A stretch of DNA of 64,000 nucleotides from a virus. Below the pieces are notes generated by a model. The model was not told the origin of the DNA and did not search any database. It was given only the letters and a program-made list of their open reading frames with translations. Position numbers and translations under genes: made by a program. The stretch lies in the IMG/VR virus record IMGVR_UViG_3300044629_000131, positions 20,027-84,026 of that record; one strand, 5' to 3'. Below, piece after piece: positions 41,620-50,923 of the stretch. Numbering within the stretch: the first letter of the stretch is position 1; each line of letters opens with the position of its first letter.

Positions 41620-41944
41620 AGATGATGTTGATGCTGAGAAAGCATATCCACCTTATATTATTAATCGCTGCCTGAGTTCATTCACAGATACAATCTTGTT
41701 TGTGAACGAGATGAACAAGAATTGTCATCTTCCAAAAAAGCTTCAATATGATTTTCTTCTAAATAGTATCAAACCAAGGAAAAGATTTTCTCCTTGGGCG
41801 AAAAAAGATTCTATTGATTATCTTGAAGTAGTCAAAGAGTATTATGGTTATAATGACGATAAAGCACTCCAGGCACTCAGGGTTCTCACCAAGGATCAGT
41901 TAGATCATATTACAAAGGTACTGAATAAAGGTGGAAGAAAATGA
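41558..41944 (+). CDS. gp62: Clamp loader small subunit gp62
   Basis: 128 residues, shorter than T4 gp62 (187). Recognised by MTYQLKDYLYSINQSKKNIL, YPPYIINRCLSSFTDTILFV and RKRFSPWAKK. It works with gp44 to load gp45. ATGA overlap with regA, matching the T4 gene order 44-62-regA-43, although accessory genes intervene here. Confidence 0.9.
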   Translation: MTYQLKDYLYSINQSKKNILEDDVDAEKAYPPYIINRCLSSFTDTILFVNEMNKNCHLPKKLQYDFLLNSIKPRKRFSPWAKKDSIDYLEVVKEYYGYNDDKALQALRVLTKDQLDHITKVLNKGGRK

Positions 41945-42363
41945 GTGTTGAAACTGAAATCCAGTGGAAGCAAGCTGACATGGTAGAAGTCATTCTGAAC
42001 GAACCAGATGACTTCTTAAAAGTGAGGGAAACCCTGACAAGAATTGGTGTAGCTTCTCGTAAAGAAAAGAAGATCTATCAATCTTGTCACATTCTGCATA
42101 AGCAGGGTAAGTACTATATTGTTCATTTCAAGGAGTTGTTTGCTCTTGATGGAAAGAACACCAATCTTTCACTGAATGATGTACAACGCCGCAATCGTAT
42201 TATTCAACTGTTGAGTGACTGGGGATTAATTACGATCGTAACTCCAGAAAAGATTGCTGATCTTGCTCCACTAAATCAAATCAAGGTGCTTGCTTTCAAA
42301 GAAAAAGATGAATGGACTTTGGAAAGCAAATATAATATTGGAAGAAAAAAATCGGTTGAGTAA
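41941..42363 (+). CDS. regA: Translational repressor RegA
   Basis: 140 residues (T4: 122). Recognised by VEVILNEPDDFLKVRETLTR, GVASRKEKKIYQSCHIL and a DVQRRNRIIQLLSDWGLI helix. RegA binds early mRNAs near their start codons and represses translation. It lies between gp62 and the polymerase block, as in T4, and is followed by a terminator. Confidence 0.92.
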   Translation: MSVETEIQWKQADMVEVILNEPDDFLKVRETLTRIGVASRKEKKIYQSCHILHKQGKYYIVHFKELFALDGKNTNLSLNDVQRRNRIIQLLSDWGLITIVTPEKIADLAPLNQIKVLAFKEKDEWTLESKYNIGRKKSVE

Positions 42364-42375
42364 ACCGTAGTATTC

Positions 42376-42403
42376 ATGGGGGTTTTCATCACCCCCATTT
42401 TTT
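42376..42403 (+). terminator. Intrinsic terminator after regA
   Basis: The 8-bp stem ATGGGGGT/ACCCCCAT (42376-42383 with 42391-42398) has a 7-base loop and is followed by a T run. Confidence 0.9.
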
Positions 42404-42413
42404 ATGCGAAGTG

Positions 42414-42419
42414 TATAAT
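42414..42419 (+). promoter_or_regulatory. -10-like TATAAT before hsp20
   Basis: Perfect -10 hexamer right after the regA terminator and 51 bases before the hsp20 ATG. No matching -35 is seen, which is common for phage middle promoters. Confidence 0.45.
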
Positions 42420-42469
42420 TATTATTGTGATGCCTTACGGGTCACATGTAAACGTCGCTTTTTAGGACA

Positions 42470-42874
42470 ATGGTAACATTTAATTTAGAAACATATACCC
42501 CCTATTCAATTGGTTTTGATGAAACATTCAGAAGACTGGAAGCTATTGCAGGAAATGGATCTAGTTATCCTCCGTACAATGTGGTTAACGGAGACGATGG
42601 CAGAACCATACTTGAGGTCGCTCTGGCTGGATTTACAAGTGAAGATATTGAAGTCACGACTGAACGACATCTTCTGACGGTATCAGCAAATAAATCAAAA
42701 GAAGATAAAGAACGCAAATATCAGCACAAGGGAATTTCTCAAAGATCATTTACTCGCAACTGGGAAATGTCAGAAGACGTTGAAGTAGAGAGTGTTGAAT
42801 TTAAAGATGGTTTATTGAGTATTGTGTTGAGGAAAGAACTTCCAGAGAAACAGAAAAGGAAGAAGTGGTTCTAA
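42470..42874 (+). CDS. hsp20: Small heat shock protein Hsp20
   Basis: 134 residues. The alpha-crystallin domain spans about 38-122: TILEVALAGFTSEDIEVTTE, LLTVSANK, SQRSFTRNWEMSEDVEVESV and the conserved FKDGLLSIVLRKELP. It is an ATP-independent chaperone that holds unfolding proteins and is a core gene of cyanomyoviruses. Terminators on both sides make it a single-gene unit with its own -10-like element. Confidence 0.93.
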   Translation: MVTFNLETYTPYSIGFDETFRRLEAIAGNGSSYPPYNVVNGDDGRTILEVALAGFTSEDIEVTTERHLLTVSANKSKEDKERKYQHKGISQRSFTRNWEMSEDVEVESVEFKDGLLSIVLRKELPEKQKRKKWF

Positions 42875-42880
42875 ATATTC

Positions 42881-42905
42881 GGGGCACTTGACGGTGCCCC
42901 TTTTT
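42881..42905 (+). terminator. Intrinsic terminator after hsp20
   Basis: The 7-bp GC-rich stem GGGGCAC/GTGCCCC (42881-42887 with 42894-42900) has a 6-base loop and is followed by five T residues. Confidence 0.92.
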
Positions 42906-42938
42906 GATGCTAAACTAATATCAAACATATAATATCCT

Positions 42939-43286
42939 ATGGCAGTATCAATCGTTACACTAAAGACGGGTGATCGTGTCATCACTGAACTTAAAGAAGT
43001 CTTCGATGGTGAAGATGATAATAAAAAAGGTATTTGTCTTTTGATGGAAGAACCTTATGTTTTAAGTCTTGATGGCGCCACCCCACAATTTCTAACAGAA
43101 GCACATGGTATGGAATATCAGGTTCGCTTTAGTAAGTGGAATCCATATTCTCCAGATACAATGTTTAAAATTCCGTATGATTGTATTATGACAATCAGTA
43201 GTCCAGAACCTGGATTACAAAAAGCCTATGAAAATAAAATTACTCAAAAGAGGGAACTAGGAAATGGATCTGAAAACCAATCATAA
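42939..43286 (+). CDS. Sm-like protein, first of three in a row
   Basis: 115 residues. IVTLKTGDRVITELKEVFDG, then GICLLMEEPYVLSL, a W-PYSP motif (SKWNPYSPDTMFKIPYDCIM) and a final SPEPGLQKAYENKI helix. The beta strand order suits a small Sm-like barrel. It overlaps the next paralog by 23 bases. RNA binding is possible. Confidence 0.65.
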   Translation: MAVSIVTLKTGDRVITELKEVFDGEDDNKKGICLLMEEPYVLSLDGATPQFLTEAHGMEYQVRFSKWNPYSPDTMFKIPYDCIMTISSPEPGLQKAYENKITQKRELGNGSENQS

Positions 43287-43650
43287 TATTCGTATTGTTA
43301 CACTAGTAACATCTGAACGCATTCTATGTTTGTTTGGAGAAGTTCGCAGTGAAGAAGATAAAGTGATTGGATACAAATTGGTATATCCTTTTGTTCTAAC
43401 TCTTTCTGATCCAAATGAAGATGGAACCATTCCAATTTCTTACAAACGTTGGTGTCCATATAGTCCCATCGAAGAACATCGTATTAGCGGAGATCATATT
43501 ATTAGCGTTGTTTATCCAGATAATAATATCCTTGATAACTATATCAACAAATTATCAGAAGCTGGAATTACAGAAGATCAATTATTTTATGAAGTAAAGG
43601 AAGAACAACCAAATGGAGATAGCAGCGAACCTACTGAAGCTGGCGAATGA
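43264..43650 (+). CDS. Sm-like protein, second of three in a row
   Basis: 128 residues. RIVTLVTSERILCLFGEVRS, LVYPFVLTLSDP, YKRWCPYSPIEEHRISGDHI and a terminal DNNILDNYINKL segment follow the 42939 product step by step, including the W-PYSP motif. The C-terminal tail is acidic (KEEQPNGDSSEPTEAGE). It overlaps 43613 by 38 bases. Confidence 0.65.
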   Translation: MDLKTNHNIRIVTLVTSERILCLFGEVRSEEDKVIGYKLVYPFVLTLSDPNEDGTIPISYKRWCPYSPIEEHRISGDHIISVVYPDNNILDNYINKLSEAGITEDQLFYEVKEEQPNGDSSEPTEAGE

Positions 43651-43885
43651 GTGGATCATCGCGCAGGTCGAAGAGATTGAGGGTGCCACTTCGATAGGTG
43701 ACCCCGATTGTGTCCTACGCGATCCATACGTGGTAGAATGTGATGGGGAGATCAACCAATGGCCTCCCCATTCAAATGATCGTGAGGTGATCGTTAGGTC
43801 TTCTGACATCACCACACTTGTCAATCCAAGCACCAAACTTCTTGCTGCTTATCTACTTAAAGTTGATCCGCCAAAATCTGAATGA
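43613..43885 (+). CDS. Sm-like protein, third and most divergent
   Basis: 90 residues. LLKLANEWIIAQVEEIEG, CVLRDPYVVECDG, a Trp-Pro-Pro-His in place of W-PYSP, VRSSDITTLVNP and STKLLAAYLLKV keep the family plan. ATGA overlap with the polymerase gene suggests a role near polymerase expression. Function unknown. Confidence 0.6.
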   Translation: MEIAANLLKLANEWIIAQVEEIEGATSIGDPDCVLRDPYVVECDGEINQWPPHSNDREVIVRSSDITTLVNPSTKLLAAYLLKVDPPKSE

Positions 43886-46371
43886 AGTTTTATACTAATG
43901 TTGAACAAGCTGGCAACCGTTTGCTAGTCCGTGGTTATGAAAATGGCAATCGCTACAGCGTGAAGGTTCCCTTCAACCCCACGCTGTACTTGCCTACAAA
44001 GAACTATTCTGAATGGCGCACTCTTGAGGGAGATTGTGTGGAACCACATAAGTTTGGTTCTATTACTGAGGCACGAGATTTTGTAAAGCAATACAAAGAA
44101 GTAGAAGACTTTGAGATCTATGGCAATACTAGATTTCTTTATCAATACATTGCTGAAGAACACCCAGAGGAAGAAGTCAAGTTTGACAGCAGTAAGATCC
44201 GTGTATTTACGATTGACATTGAAACCGCTGCCGAAAACGGTTTCCCTGACATTGAAACTGCCGATCAGGAGATCCTTGCCATCTCTATCAAAGACAGCTT
44301 CACTGGTCGAATTACTGTGTTCGGGGCACGACCATTCAATAACAAAGATCCCATGGTGGACTACATGCATTTCCGCCATGAAGAAAGCATGTTGGGAGCA
44401 TTCCTCGAATTCTGGCAAGCAAACTTTCCAGATGTGATTACTGGTTGGAACGTACAGTTGTTTGACATGCCGTACATCCACAATCGCATTGATCGTATCC
44501 TCGGGGAAAAATTTACAAAGGTTCTTTCTCCATGGAAACTTGTATCAAAGCGTGAGATCTTCATCAAAGGTCGCAAGCAGTTTGCGATTGATACTCTTGG
44601 CATCTCCACGCTAGACTATCTTGAGTTGTATAAGAAATTTACTTATACAAATCAGGAGAGTTACCGTTTGGATCATATCTGTAACGTAGAACTTGGTGCC
44701 AAGAAACTGGATCACAGTGAGTTTGATACCTTCAAAGAGTTCTATGAGAATGACTGGCAGAAGTTTATTGAATATAACATTCATGACGTTCGCCTGGTGG
44801 ATCAACTAGACGACAAGATGAAGTTGCTCGAACTTGCGTTCACTATGGCATATGACGCCAAGGTGAATTATGAAGATGTGTTTAGTCAAGTTCGGATGTG
44901 GGATAACTACATATATGTGGAGCTATTGAAACGTAAAGTCGCTATTCCTCCCAAGAAAGAAGCAACTAAAACGGAGAAGTATGCGGGGGCATATGTTAAG
45001 GAACCGATACCTGGGTTTTACAATTGGGTGGTCAGTTTTGATCTCAATAGTCTGTATCCTCATCTTATTATGCAGTACAACATCTCGCCAGAGACACTCA
45101 CCGAACGGCGCCATCCCAGCGCAAATGTTGAAGGGTTCCTGAATAAAGAGATTGAACTGGATACTGAGTATTGTGTTGCCGCTAACGGCGCACAGTATCG
45201 TAAAGACATTCATGGTTTCCTGCCTCAGATGATGCAGAAAATGTATGATGGTCGTGTCATCTACAAGAAGAAAATGCTTGCTGCCAAACAGCAGTATGAG
45301 AAGACACCTACCGTGGAACTCATGAAGGATATTGCCAGATACAATAACATTCAGATGGCAAAGAAGATTTCTCTGAACTCTGCTTATGGTGCTATTGGTA
45401 ACGAGCACTTCCGTTATTACAAGTTGGCAAATGCTGAAGCGATCACTTTGTCTGGTCAGCTCTCTATCCGTTGGATTGAGAACAAAATGAACCAGTATCT
45501 AAATAAGGTGTTGAAGACTGGTGACGTTGATTATGTGATTGCTTCTGATACTGATAGCATCTATCTGTGTCTTGATGCTCTTGTTCAAAATGTCTTTGGT
45601 GATAAATTGCCAGAGAAAGCAAAGATTGTTTCTTTTCTGGATAAAGCATGTCAGTCACAGATTGAACCTTTTATTGAAAAGTCCTATCAAGAACTGGCAG
45701 ATTATGTGAATGCTTATGATCAGAAGATGCAGATGAAACGGGAGAATATTGCCGACCGTGGCATCTGGACAGCAAAGAAGCGTTACATTTTGAATGTATG
45801 GGATAGCGAAGGTGTGCGATATGCCGATCCCAAGATGAAAATTATGGGACTTGAAACTGCTAGGTCTTCTACACCAGCATATTTCCGAGACAAATTATAT
45901 GAAGCCTTCAAAATCATTATCGGCAAAACAAATGATGAACTCATCAGTTTCATCAATGATGTCCGCAATGAAACCAGAAAGCGACCCTACAACGAAGTTG
46001 CTTTCCCCAGAGGCGTCAACAATTTGGCAAAGTATAGACACCCCCACGAAATCTACCAGAAGGCAACCCCCATTCATGTAAGGGGAGCACTACTCTATAA
46101 TCATTACATCAAGAAGTACAATATTGAGAACAAACATCCTCTTATTCAAGAGGGTGAGAAAATCAAGTTCATGTATTTGAAAACTCCTAATCCAATTCAT
46201 GAGAACTGTATTAGTTTCTTTGGTGACCTTCCCCAGGAGTTTGGACTGGAGAAGTACGTGGATTATCAGACACAATTTGAAAAGTCGTTCCTCGAACCTC
46301 TCAAAAATGTGCTACAATGTATTGGATGGACACACGAGAAAAAAATTTCTATCGGGAGTTTCTTTGAATGA
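43882..46371 (+). CDS. gp43: DNA polymerase gp43 (family B)
   Basis: 829 residues (T4: 898). Exonuclease motifs: FTIDIETAAENG near residue 111, ITGWNVQLFDMPYI near 188 and YNIHDVRLV near 298. Polymerase motifs: A, SFDLNSLYPHLIMQ near 386; B, KKISLNSAYGAIGN near 494; C, IASDTDSIYL near 554. The C-terminus ends FFGDLPQEFGLEKY...[10 protein letters not shown], where the clamp-binding peptide is expected. Complete and uninterrupted. Confidence 0.97.
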   Translation: MKFYTNVEQAGNRLLVRGYENGNRYSVKVPFNPTLYLPTKNYSEWRTLEGDCVEPHKFGSITEARDFVKQYKEVEDFEIYGNTRFLYQYIAEEHPEEEVKFDSSKIRVFTIDIETAAENGFPDIETADQEILAISIKDSFTGRITVFGARPFNNKDPMVDYMHFRHEESMLGAFLEFWQANFPDVITGWNVQLFDMPYIHNRIDRILGEKFTKVLSPWKLVSKREIFIKGRKQFAIDTLGISTLDYLELYKKFTYTNQESYRLDHICNVELGAKKLDHSEFDTFKEFYENDWQKFIEYNIHDVRLVDQLDDKMKLLELAFTMAYDAKVNYEDVFSQVRMWDNYIYVELLKRKVAIPPKKEATKTEKYAGAYVKEPIPGFYNWVVSFDLNSLYPHLIMQYNISPETLTERRHPSANVEGFLNKEIELDTEYCVAANGAQYRKDIHGFLPQMMQKMYDGRVIYKKKMLAAKQQYEKTPTVELMKDIARYNNIQMAKKISLNSAYGAIGNEHFRYYKLANAEAITLSGQLSIRWIENKMNQYLNKVLKTGDVDYVIASDTDSIYLCLDALVQNVFGDKLPEKAKIVSFLDKACQSQIEPFIEKSYQELADYVNAYDQKMQMKRENIADRGIWTAKKRYILNVWDSEGVRYADPKMKIMGLETARSSTPAYFRDKLYEAFKIIIGKTNDELISFINDVRNETRKRPYNEVAFPRGVNNLAKYRHPHEIYQKATPIHVRGALLYNHYIKKYNIENKHPLIQEGEKIKFMYLKTPNPIHENCISFFGDLPQEFGLEKYVDYQTQFEKSFLEPLKNVLQCIGWTHEKKISIGSFFE

Positions 46372-46538
46372 ATGTCTGGGTTGTGAGTTGGACCAATCAT
46401 GTTGTAGGGCAGATTGGTCCAGATAACATCAAATGTTTTGACGAGTATGAGACCGCCAGGGCATTTGCTAAACTGATGAGTAACAATTACTCGTATGTAA
46501 ACATGTATGAAGATGAGGTAAAACAATGGGATTCCTAG
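46368..46538 (+). CDS. Small cyanophage protein between gp43 and uvsX
   Basis: 56 residues ([40 protein letters not shown]). Starts at the ATGA of the polymerase stop and overlaps uvsX by 13 bases. A compact beta-alpha pattern; no family recognised. Confidence 0.65.
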   Translation: MNVWVVSWTNHVVGQIGPDNIKCFDEYETARAFAKLMSNNYSYVNMYEDEVKQWDS

Positions 46539-47539
46539 ATACTATAGTCAAAGAAAGCGGTAATGAGTTTGCTGGTTTTGTTAGCGACGGGGTTGCTGCT
46601 GGCGACATTACATCTTACGTTGATACTGGCTCTTATATTTTTAACGCCCTCGTTAGTGGTTCGTTGTTTGGAGGTCTTCCTTCCAACAAGGTTACTGCCC
46701 TGGCAGGAGAATCAAGCACGGGAAAGACTTTCTTTGCTCTTTCTGTCGTTCGTAATTTCCTTGCTGCTAATCCTACTGGTGGCGTCATTTACTTTGAAAG
46801 TGAATCAGCAATTTCTCGTGACATGATTGAAAGTCGTGGGATTGATTCTAGACGCATGATCATCATGCCTGTGGGAACGATTGAAGAATTCAGGACACAA
46901 GCTTGTCGTATCCTCGACAAGTATATGAAAGAACCAAAGGATGAGCGTGTGCCCATGCTATTTGTTCTGGATAGTCTTGGTATGCTTTCCACCAGCAAAG
47001 AGATGGAAGATGTTGCCAACGACAAGCAAGTTCGTGACATGACTAAATCGCAACTGATCAAAGGTGCCTTCCGAGTGCTTACCCTGAAACTGGGTCAGGC
47101 AAATGTTCCTATGATCGTAACCAACCACACTTATGATGTGATTGGATCCTATGTTCCAACTAAAGAAATGGGTGGTGGAACTGGACTGAAGTATGCCGCT
47201 TCCACGATCATCTATCTTGGTAAAAAGAAAGAGAAGGATGGAACGGAAGTTGTTGGTAATATCATCAAGTGTGAAGCTAAAAAATCCCGTCTAACGAAGG
47301 AAGGTAGTAAAGTTGAAACCAGACTCTATTTTGATGAACGTGGATTGGATCGCTATTACGGACTACTGGAACTGGGTGAGGAGCACGGAGTATTCACTCG
47401 CAAGGGCAATCGTATCGTTGTTGGTGAATCCTCTGTTTATCCTTCCGTTATTCTTGCTGATCCCGAGAAGTACTTTACCGAAGAAGTAATGGCACAACTT
47501 GAAGAAGCAGCACGTAAAGAATTCTCCTATGGCAATTGA
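46526..47539 (+). CDS. uvsX: RecA-like recombinase UvsX
   Basis: 337 residues (T4: 391). Walker A in [16 protein letters not shown] near residue 58, catalytic Glu region [12 protein letters not shown], Walker [14 protein letters not shown] near 145 and the IVTNHTYD segment. It catalyses strand exchange for recombination-dependent replication together with UvsY and gp41. Confidence 0.95.
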   Translation: MGFLDTIVKESGNEFAGFVSDGVAAGDITSYVDTGSYIFNALVSGSLFGGLPSNKVTALAGESSTGKTFFALSVVRNFLAANPTGGVIYFESESAISRDMIESRGIDSRRMIIMPVGTIEEFRTQACRILDKYMKEPKDERVPMLFVLDSLGMLSTSKEMEDVANDKQVRDMTKSQLIKGAFRVLTLKLGQANVPMIVTNHTYDVIGSYVPTKEMGGGTGLKYAASTIIYLGKKKEKDGTEVVGNIIKCEAKKSRLTKEGSKVETRLYFDERGLDRYYGLLELGEEHGVFTRKGNRIVVGESSVYPSVILADPEKYFTEEVMAQLEEAARKEFSYGN

Positions 47540-48917
47540 ACGTATCGAAGAAACTATCTTGCGTAATCTTCTCTTCAACGAGGAGTATTACCGCAAGGTA
47601 GTTCCCTTTCTAAAAGCAGATTATTTCAACGAATATCATGAACGCATCTTATTTGAAGAGGTTGCTGACTTCGCCAGTAAGTATGACAAAGTACCTACTC
47701 AAGAAGTTCTCTCAATCAACCTCCAATCTAGAAACGATCTTACAGAAGACACATTCCAGAGTTCGTTATCTACCCTCAAGTCCCTTGGAGACGAGTGGGT
47801 TGATTTCAACTGGCTCCTCGATGCCACAGAAAAGTGGTGTCAAGACAGAGCAATCTATCTCGCTCTCATGCGGTCCATCAAGATCGCAGATGGAGGTGAT
47901 AAAAAACTATCAAAGGATGCGATCCCCAGTATCTTACAAGAGGCCCTGGCAGTATCGTTTGACGAACACATAGGACACGACTATATTGAACAAGCAGAAG
48001 ACCGCTATGATTTCTACCACCGCAAAGAAGAAAAGATCCCGTTTGACCTTGATAAATTTAACTTCATTACGAAAGGTGGTCTCCCTAACAAAACTCTCAA
48101 CATCGCTCTTGCTGGTACGGGCGTCGGGAAGTCTCTATTCATGTGCCATGTGGCTGCTGCCGCCCTCACTCAGAACTACAACGTTCTCTACATTACATGT
48201 GAAATGGCAGAGGAGAAAATTGCTGAGCGAATTGACGCAAACCTATTGAATGTAAATGTCAAAGATATTGCTGAACTGCCTGAAGTTCTCTTTACTTCTA
48301 AGGTACAAGAGATCGCTAGAAAAACTAGAGGCAAACTTATCATCAAAGAGTACCCAACAGCGTCTGCTCACGTCGGACACTTCAAGGCATTACTCTCAGA
48401 TCTTTCCTTGAAAAAAGATTTCAAACCTGATATAATCTTTGTGGATTATCTAAACATTTGTGCGAGCGCGAGGTATAAGGGTGCGATTGTTAATTCTTAC
48501 ACGTATGTCAAAGCGATTGCTGAAGAGCTGCGCGGTCTTGCTGTGGAACATAATGTACCAATTGTCTCTGCTACTCAAACTACTCGTAGTGGTTACGGTA
48601 ATAGTGACCCTGACCTTACCGATACTTCTGAGTCTTTTGGTCTTCCTGCCACTGCTGACTTTATGTTTGCCCTTATCTCTACTGAGGAGCTTGAACAACA
48701 AGGTCGCCTCATGGTCAAACAACTTAAAAACCGATACAACGACCCAACTGCCTCTAGAAAATTCATGGTGGGAATTGACAGAGCGAAGATGAAGCTGTAT
48801 GATGTAGCAGACGATGCTTCCGCTATCAGCATTGATAGTGAAGACCCTGGCGAAGAGTTCGCCCAATTTGCCCAAACCCAAAACCGTTTATCTAAATTTG
48901 CTGAGTGGAATGTATGA
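47529..48917 (+). CDS. gp41: Replicative helicase gp41
   Basis: 462 residues from the ATG at 47529 ([20 protein letters not shown]); a TTG or upstream start at 47499 would lie further inside uvsX. DnaB-like: Walker [15 protein letters not shown] near residue 198, [20 protein letters not shown], Walker [11 protein letters not shown] near 303 and a QLKNRYNDP segment (H4-like). It unwinds DNA at the fork and works with gp61 primase, encoded about 8 kb downstream. Overlaps uvsX by 11 bases. Confidence 0.94.
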   Translation: MAIERIEETILRNLLFNEEYYRKVVPFLKADYFNEYHERILFEEVADFASKYDKVPTQEVLSINLQSRNDLTEDTFQSSLSTLKSLGDEWVDFNWLLDATEKWCQDRAIYLALMRSIKIADGGDKKLSKDAIPSILQEALAVSFDEHIGHDYIEQAEDRYDFYHRKEEKIPFDLDKFNFITKGGLPNKTLNIALAGTGVGKSLFMCHVAAAALTQNYNVLYITCEMAEEKIAERIDANLLNVNVKDIAELPEVLFTSKVQEIARKTRGKLIIKEYPTASAHVGHFKALLSDLSLKKDFKPDIIFVDYLNICASARYKGAIVNSYTYVKAIAEELRGLAVEHNVPIVSATQTTRSGYGNSDPDLTDTSESFGLPATADFMFALISTEELEQQGRLMVKQLKNRYNDPTASRKFMVGIDRAKMKLYDVADDASAISIDSEDPGEEFAQFAQTQNRLSKFAEWNV

Positions 48918-49318
48918 CTATTGATTTTGCCCGTTATGAAAAGTTTGTGGATGCTGTTACTTCAGACGCTTCTACAGACTTTGTTGCCCTTTCTGATCGT
49001 CTCGTTGAGCTGGATCGTAAGGGTGCCAATATTGAACGACTGCTTACTGCTGGCGTCGGTATTAATGCTGAAGGTGGTGAGTTTCTTGAGATCATTAAGA
49101 AAATGATTTTCCAGGGCAAACCTTTCAACGAAGATAACCGAGAGCATATGATTATTGAACTTGGTGATCTCCTGTGGTATGTTGCTCAAGCAACTCAAGC
49201 ACTTGGAGTTTCTTTTGAAGAGGTGCTCGAACGAAATGTTAAGAAGCTTGAAAAGCGATATCCTGGTGGTCAGTTTGATATCTACTATAGTGAAAACCGA
49301 GAAGAGGGTGACCTCTGA
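48914..49318 (+). CDS. mazG: MazG-like nucleotide pyrophosphohydrolase
   Basis: 134 residues from the ATG at 48914, ATGA-coupled to gp41. Metal-binding ExxE in EGGEFLEIIKK and ExxD in IELGDLLWYV are present. Cyanophage MazG was proposed to lower ppGpp, but its substrate preference is for dGTP/dCTP-type nucleotides in reported work; from sequence only the pyrophosphohydrolase class is certain. Terminator follows. Confidence 0.92.
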   Translation: MTIDFARYEKFVDAVTSDASTDFVALSDRLVELDRKGANIERLLTAGVGINAEGGEFLEIIKKMIFQGKPFNEDNREHMIIELGDLLWYVAQATQALGVSFEEVLERNVKKLEKRYPGGQFDIYYSENREEGDL

Positions 49319-49323
49319 TTATC

Positions 49324-49357
49324 AACCTCCCTCTAAATACTAGCAGGGAGGTTTTTT
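49324..49357 (+). terminator. Terminator with a late-motif-like loop
   Basis: Perfect 9-bp stem AACCTCCCT/AGGGAGGTT (49324-49332 with 49345-49353), then a T run. The 12-base loop begins CTAAATA, placing a late promoter-like motif in the loop, upstream of the ATG at 49361. Confidence 0.88.
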
Positions 49358-49360
49358 CTT

Positions 49361-50860
49361 ATGACTAAACAATTAGATTTATCTGGATTTGGTGCTGAAT
49401 ATAAAAAAGCAATTCGTGATATTATGGATACTTTGGGAGATGAAAATTTCTCTTTCTATAATTTTGACGTAACAAAAATTGCCGACCCTACAGGCAGATC
49501 AAAAATTTTCTTTGCTCTTAAAGTAATTGTTCCGAGAGCAAAGAGAACAAAAGCAGCATCTATGATCGCGCAAAATGTTGCTAGTAAGGGTTATAGTGCT
49601 GTTGATACCAAAGGAACTGGCAACCAATTAGATATTGCTGTTGGCAGTAAAACTTTAAGAATTGATATTAAACCAGAAGGTGGTGGATCAGGAGGAGGAG
49701 CTGCTGAAACAGCAAGAAATGAAGCGGCACAATGTCTTTATGCTGCCCTTGCTTTCAATGTATACAGAGGAGAAATAGATGAAGATCATCCCATTTCTTT
49801 GAGTGATTTTGAGAAAGCATCAAGAACAATTGATGTTGATGTGCCTTTTGAGCAATTGCTCCCAGATGAATTATCAAGAGAATGGCAAATATCTTCCATC
49901 AGAGGAGCAAACAAATTGTGGCAAACCTTTCATAATTCTGGTAAGAATTATATTTTTTGTAGAGGTGGTGGACCAGACGATAAAGAAATTAAAAAAGCAT
50001 ATCAACGGGCTAGAAGAAGCATGATGAAAGATCCCAATGTTAGGGTAATCTTTTCTTCCGAAGATAAATGGAATCCAGCAGATATCTGGATGGTATCATC
50101 TACATTCAATCCCAGTGATTTGGATAAGCATAAAACTGTTGACACAATAAACGAATTTATAAAAGAAAAATATGAACAAAGAGAACTAATTGGTGTTTCT
50201 CTGAAAAAAATAAAAGGGCCAGCAAAACTAAAAGTTTTGAACTATGATCCAAATGATAAGATGAAAGAACTGGAGGATGTTAAGTGGGGACAATATTGGG
50301 TAAAGTTCAAAGATACTAGATTAGTTGGTGGTGAAGATGCTTTCCCGATGGATGTCTATCTTTATTGGAAAAAAGGTGGCGGAGACGCAGATAGATTTCA
50401 ATCAAGAAATTTTGGTGGGGCATCATCTCCTTCTTGGCAGATAGAAAAGAAAGGAGCATCTGCGGCGCAGGGTCGTTGTGGTGGTGGAAGTATTGTTGAA
50501 ATTTTAAAATCTCTCGATGTATCTTATACTGGTATTACAACTGGTTGGAACAATAGAACATTTTGGGCTGATTGTAAACCAACAAATAAATCCAAGAAGG
50601 ATCGTATTAATGATGAACTAGTTGAATTACTTGGTAAATATTGTGGCACAAATACAAAAACAGGATATCCTGGAGATGTACAAGCAAGAGCTGAAGTTGC
50701 TAATCAAACTCAATCTTACAGATATAGTAAATTGATGGGTCTTCGGTTATTGGATTGTATTTTAACTTCTGGAAAAGCAGATGAAATTATGAAAGCACTA
50801 TATTGCTATGCTGGATCTCAAACTGACAAATCATCAGTTCATGTAAAACTTATGGACTGA
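49361..50860 (+). CDS. Unknown 499-residue protein with nuclease-like motifs
   Basis: 499 residues. I do not recognise a named family. Residues 90-104 read LDIAVGSKTLRIDIK, then a Gly/Ser-rich loop and a TARNEAAQCLYAALAFNVY helix, resembling a PD-(D/E)xK core (Asp, then DxK). Residues 236-243 are KWNPADIW and 276-283 are LIGVSLKK, a second possible Asp...S/ExK pair. The C-terminal part is basic with RYSKLMGLRLLDCIL. It stands between terminators or hairpins and is AT-richer than mazG before it, as if acquired separately. A phage nuclease or defence-related protein is one possibility. Confidence 0.55.
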   Translation: MTKQLDLSGFGAEYKKAIRDIMDTLGDENFSFYNFDVTKIADPTGRSKIFFALKVIVPRAKRTKAASMIAQNVASKGYSAVDTKGTGNQLDIAVGSKTLRIDIKPEGGGSGGGAAETARNEAAQCLYAALAFNVYRGEIDEDHPISLSDFEKASRTIDVDVPFEQLLPDELSREWQISSIRGANKLWQTFHNSGKNYIFCRGGGPDDKEIKKAYQRARRSMMKDPNVRVIFSSEDKWNPADIWMVSSTFNPSDLDKHKTVDTINEFIKEKYEQRELIGVSLKKIKGPAKLKVLNYDPNDKMKELEDVKWGQYWVKFKDTRLVGGEDAFPMDVYLYWKKGGGDADRFQSRNFGGASSPSWQIEKKGASAAQGRCGGGSIVEILKSLDVSYTGITTGWNNRTFWADCKPTNKSKKDRINDELVELLGKYCGTNTKTGYPGDVQARAEVANQTQSYRYSKLMGLRLLDCILTSGKADEIMKALYCYAGSQTDKSSVHVKLMD

Positions 50861-50861
50861 T

Positions 50862-50881
50862 GGACAGTTTTGGAACTGTCC
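50862..50881 (+). other. 8-bp perfect hairpin after the 49361 gene
   Basis: GGACAGTT/AACTGTCC with a TTGG loop begins two bases after the stop. No T run follows, so termination is doubtful. Confidence 0.6.
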
Positions 50882-50923
50882 TGTGCTTCCTCCTAACCAA
50901 CCAAAATTGTGTATTATAGATAG

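Noticed and set aside
42928-42933. TATAAT as promoter of the 42939 gene
   Set aside because: It is only six bases before the ATG, so transcription would start at or inside the start codon.
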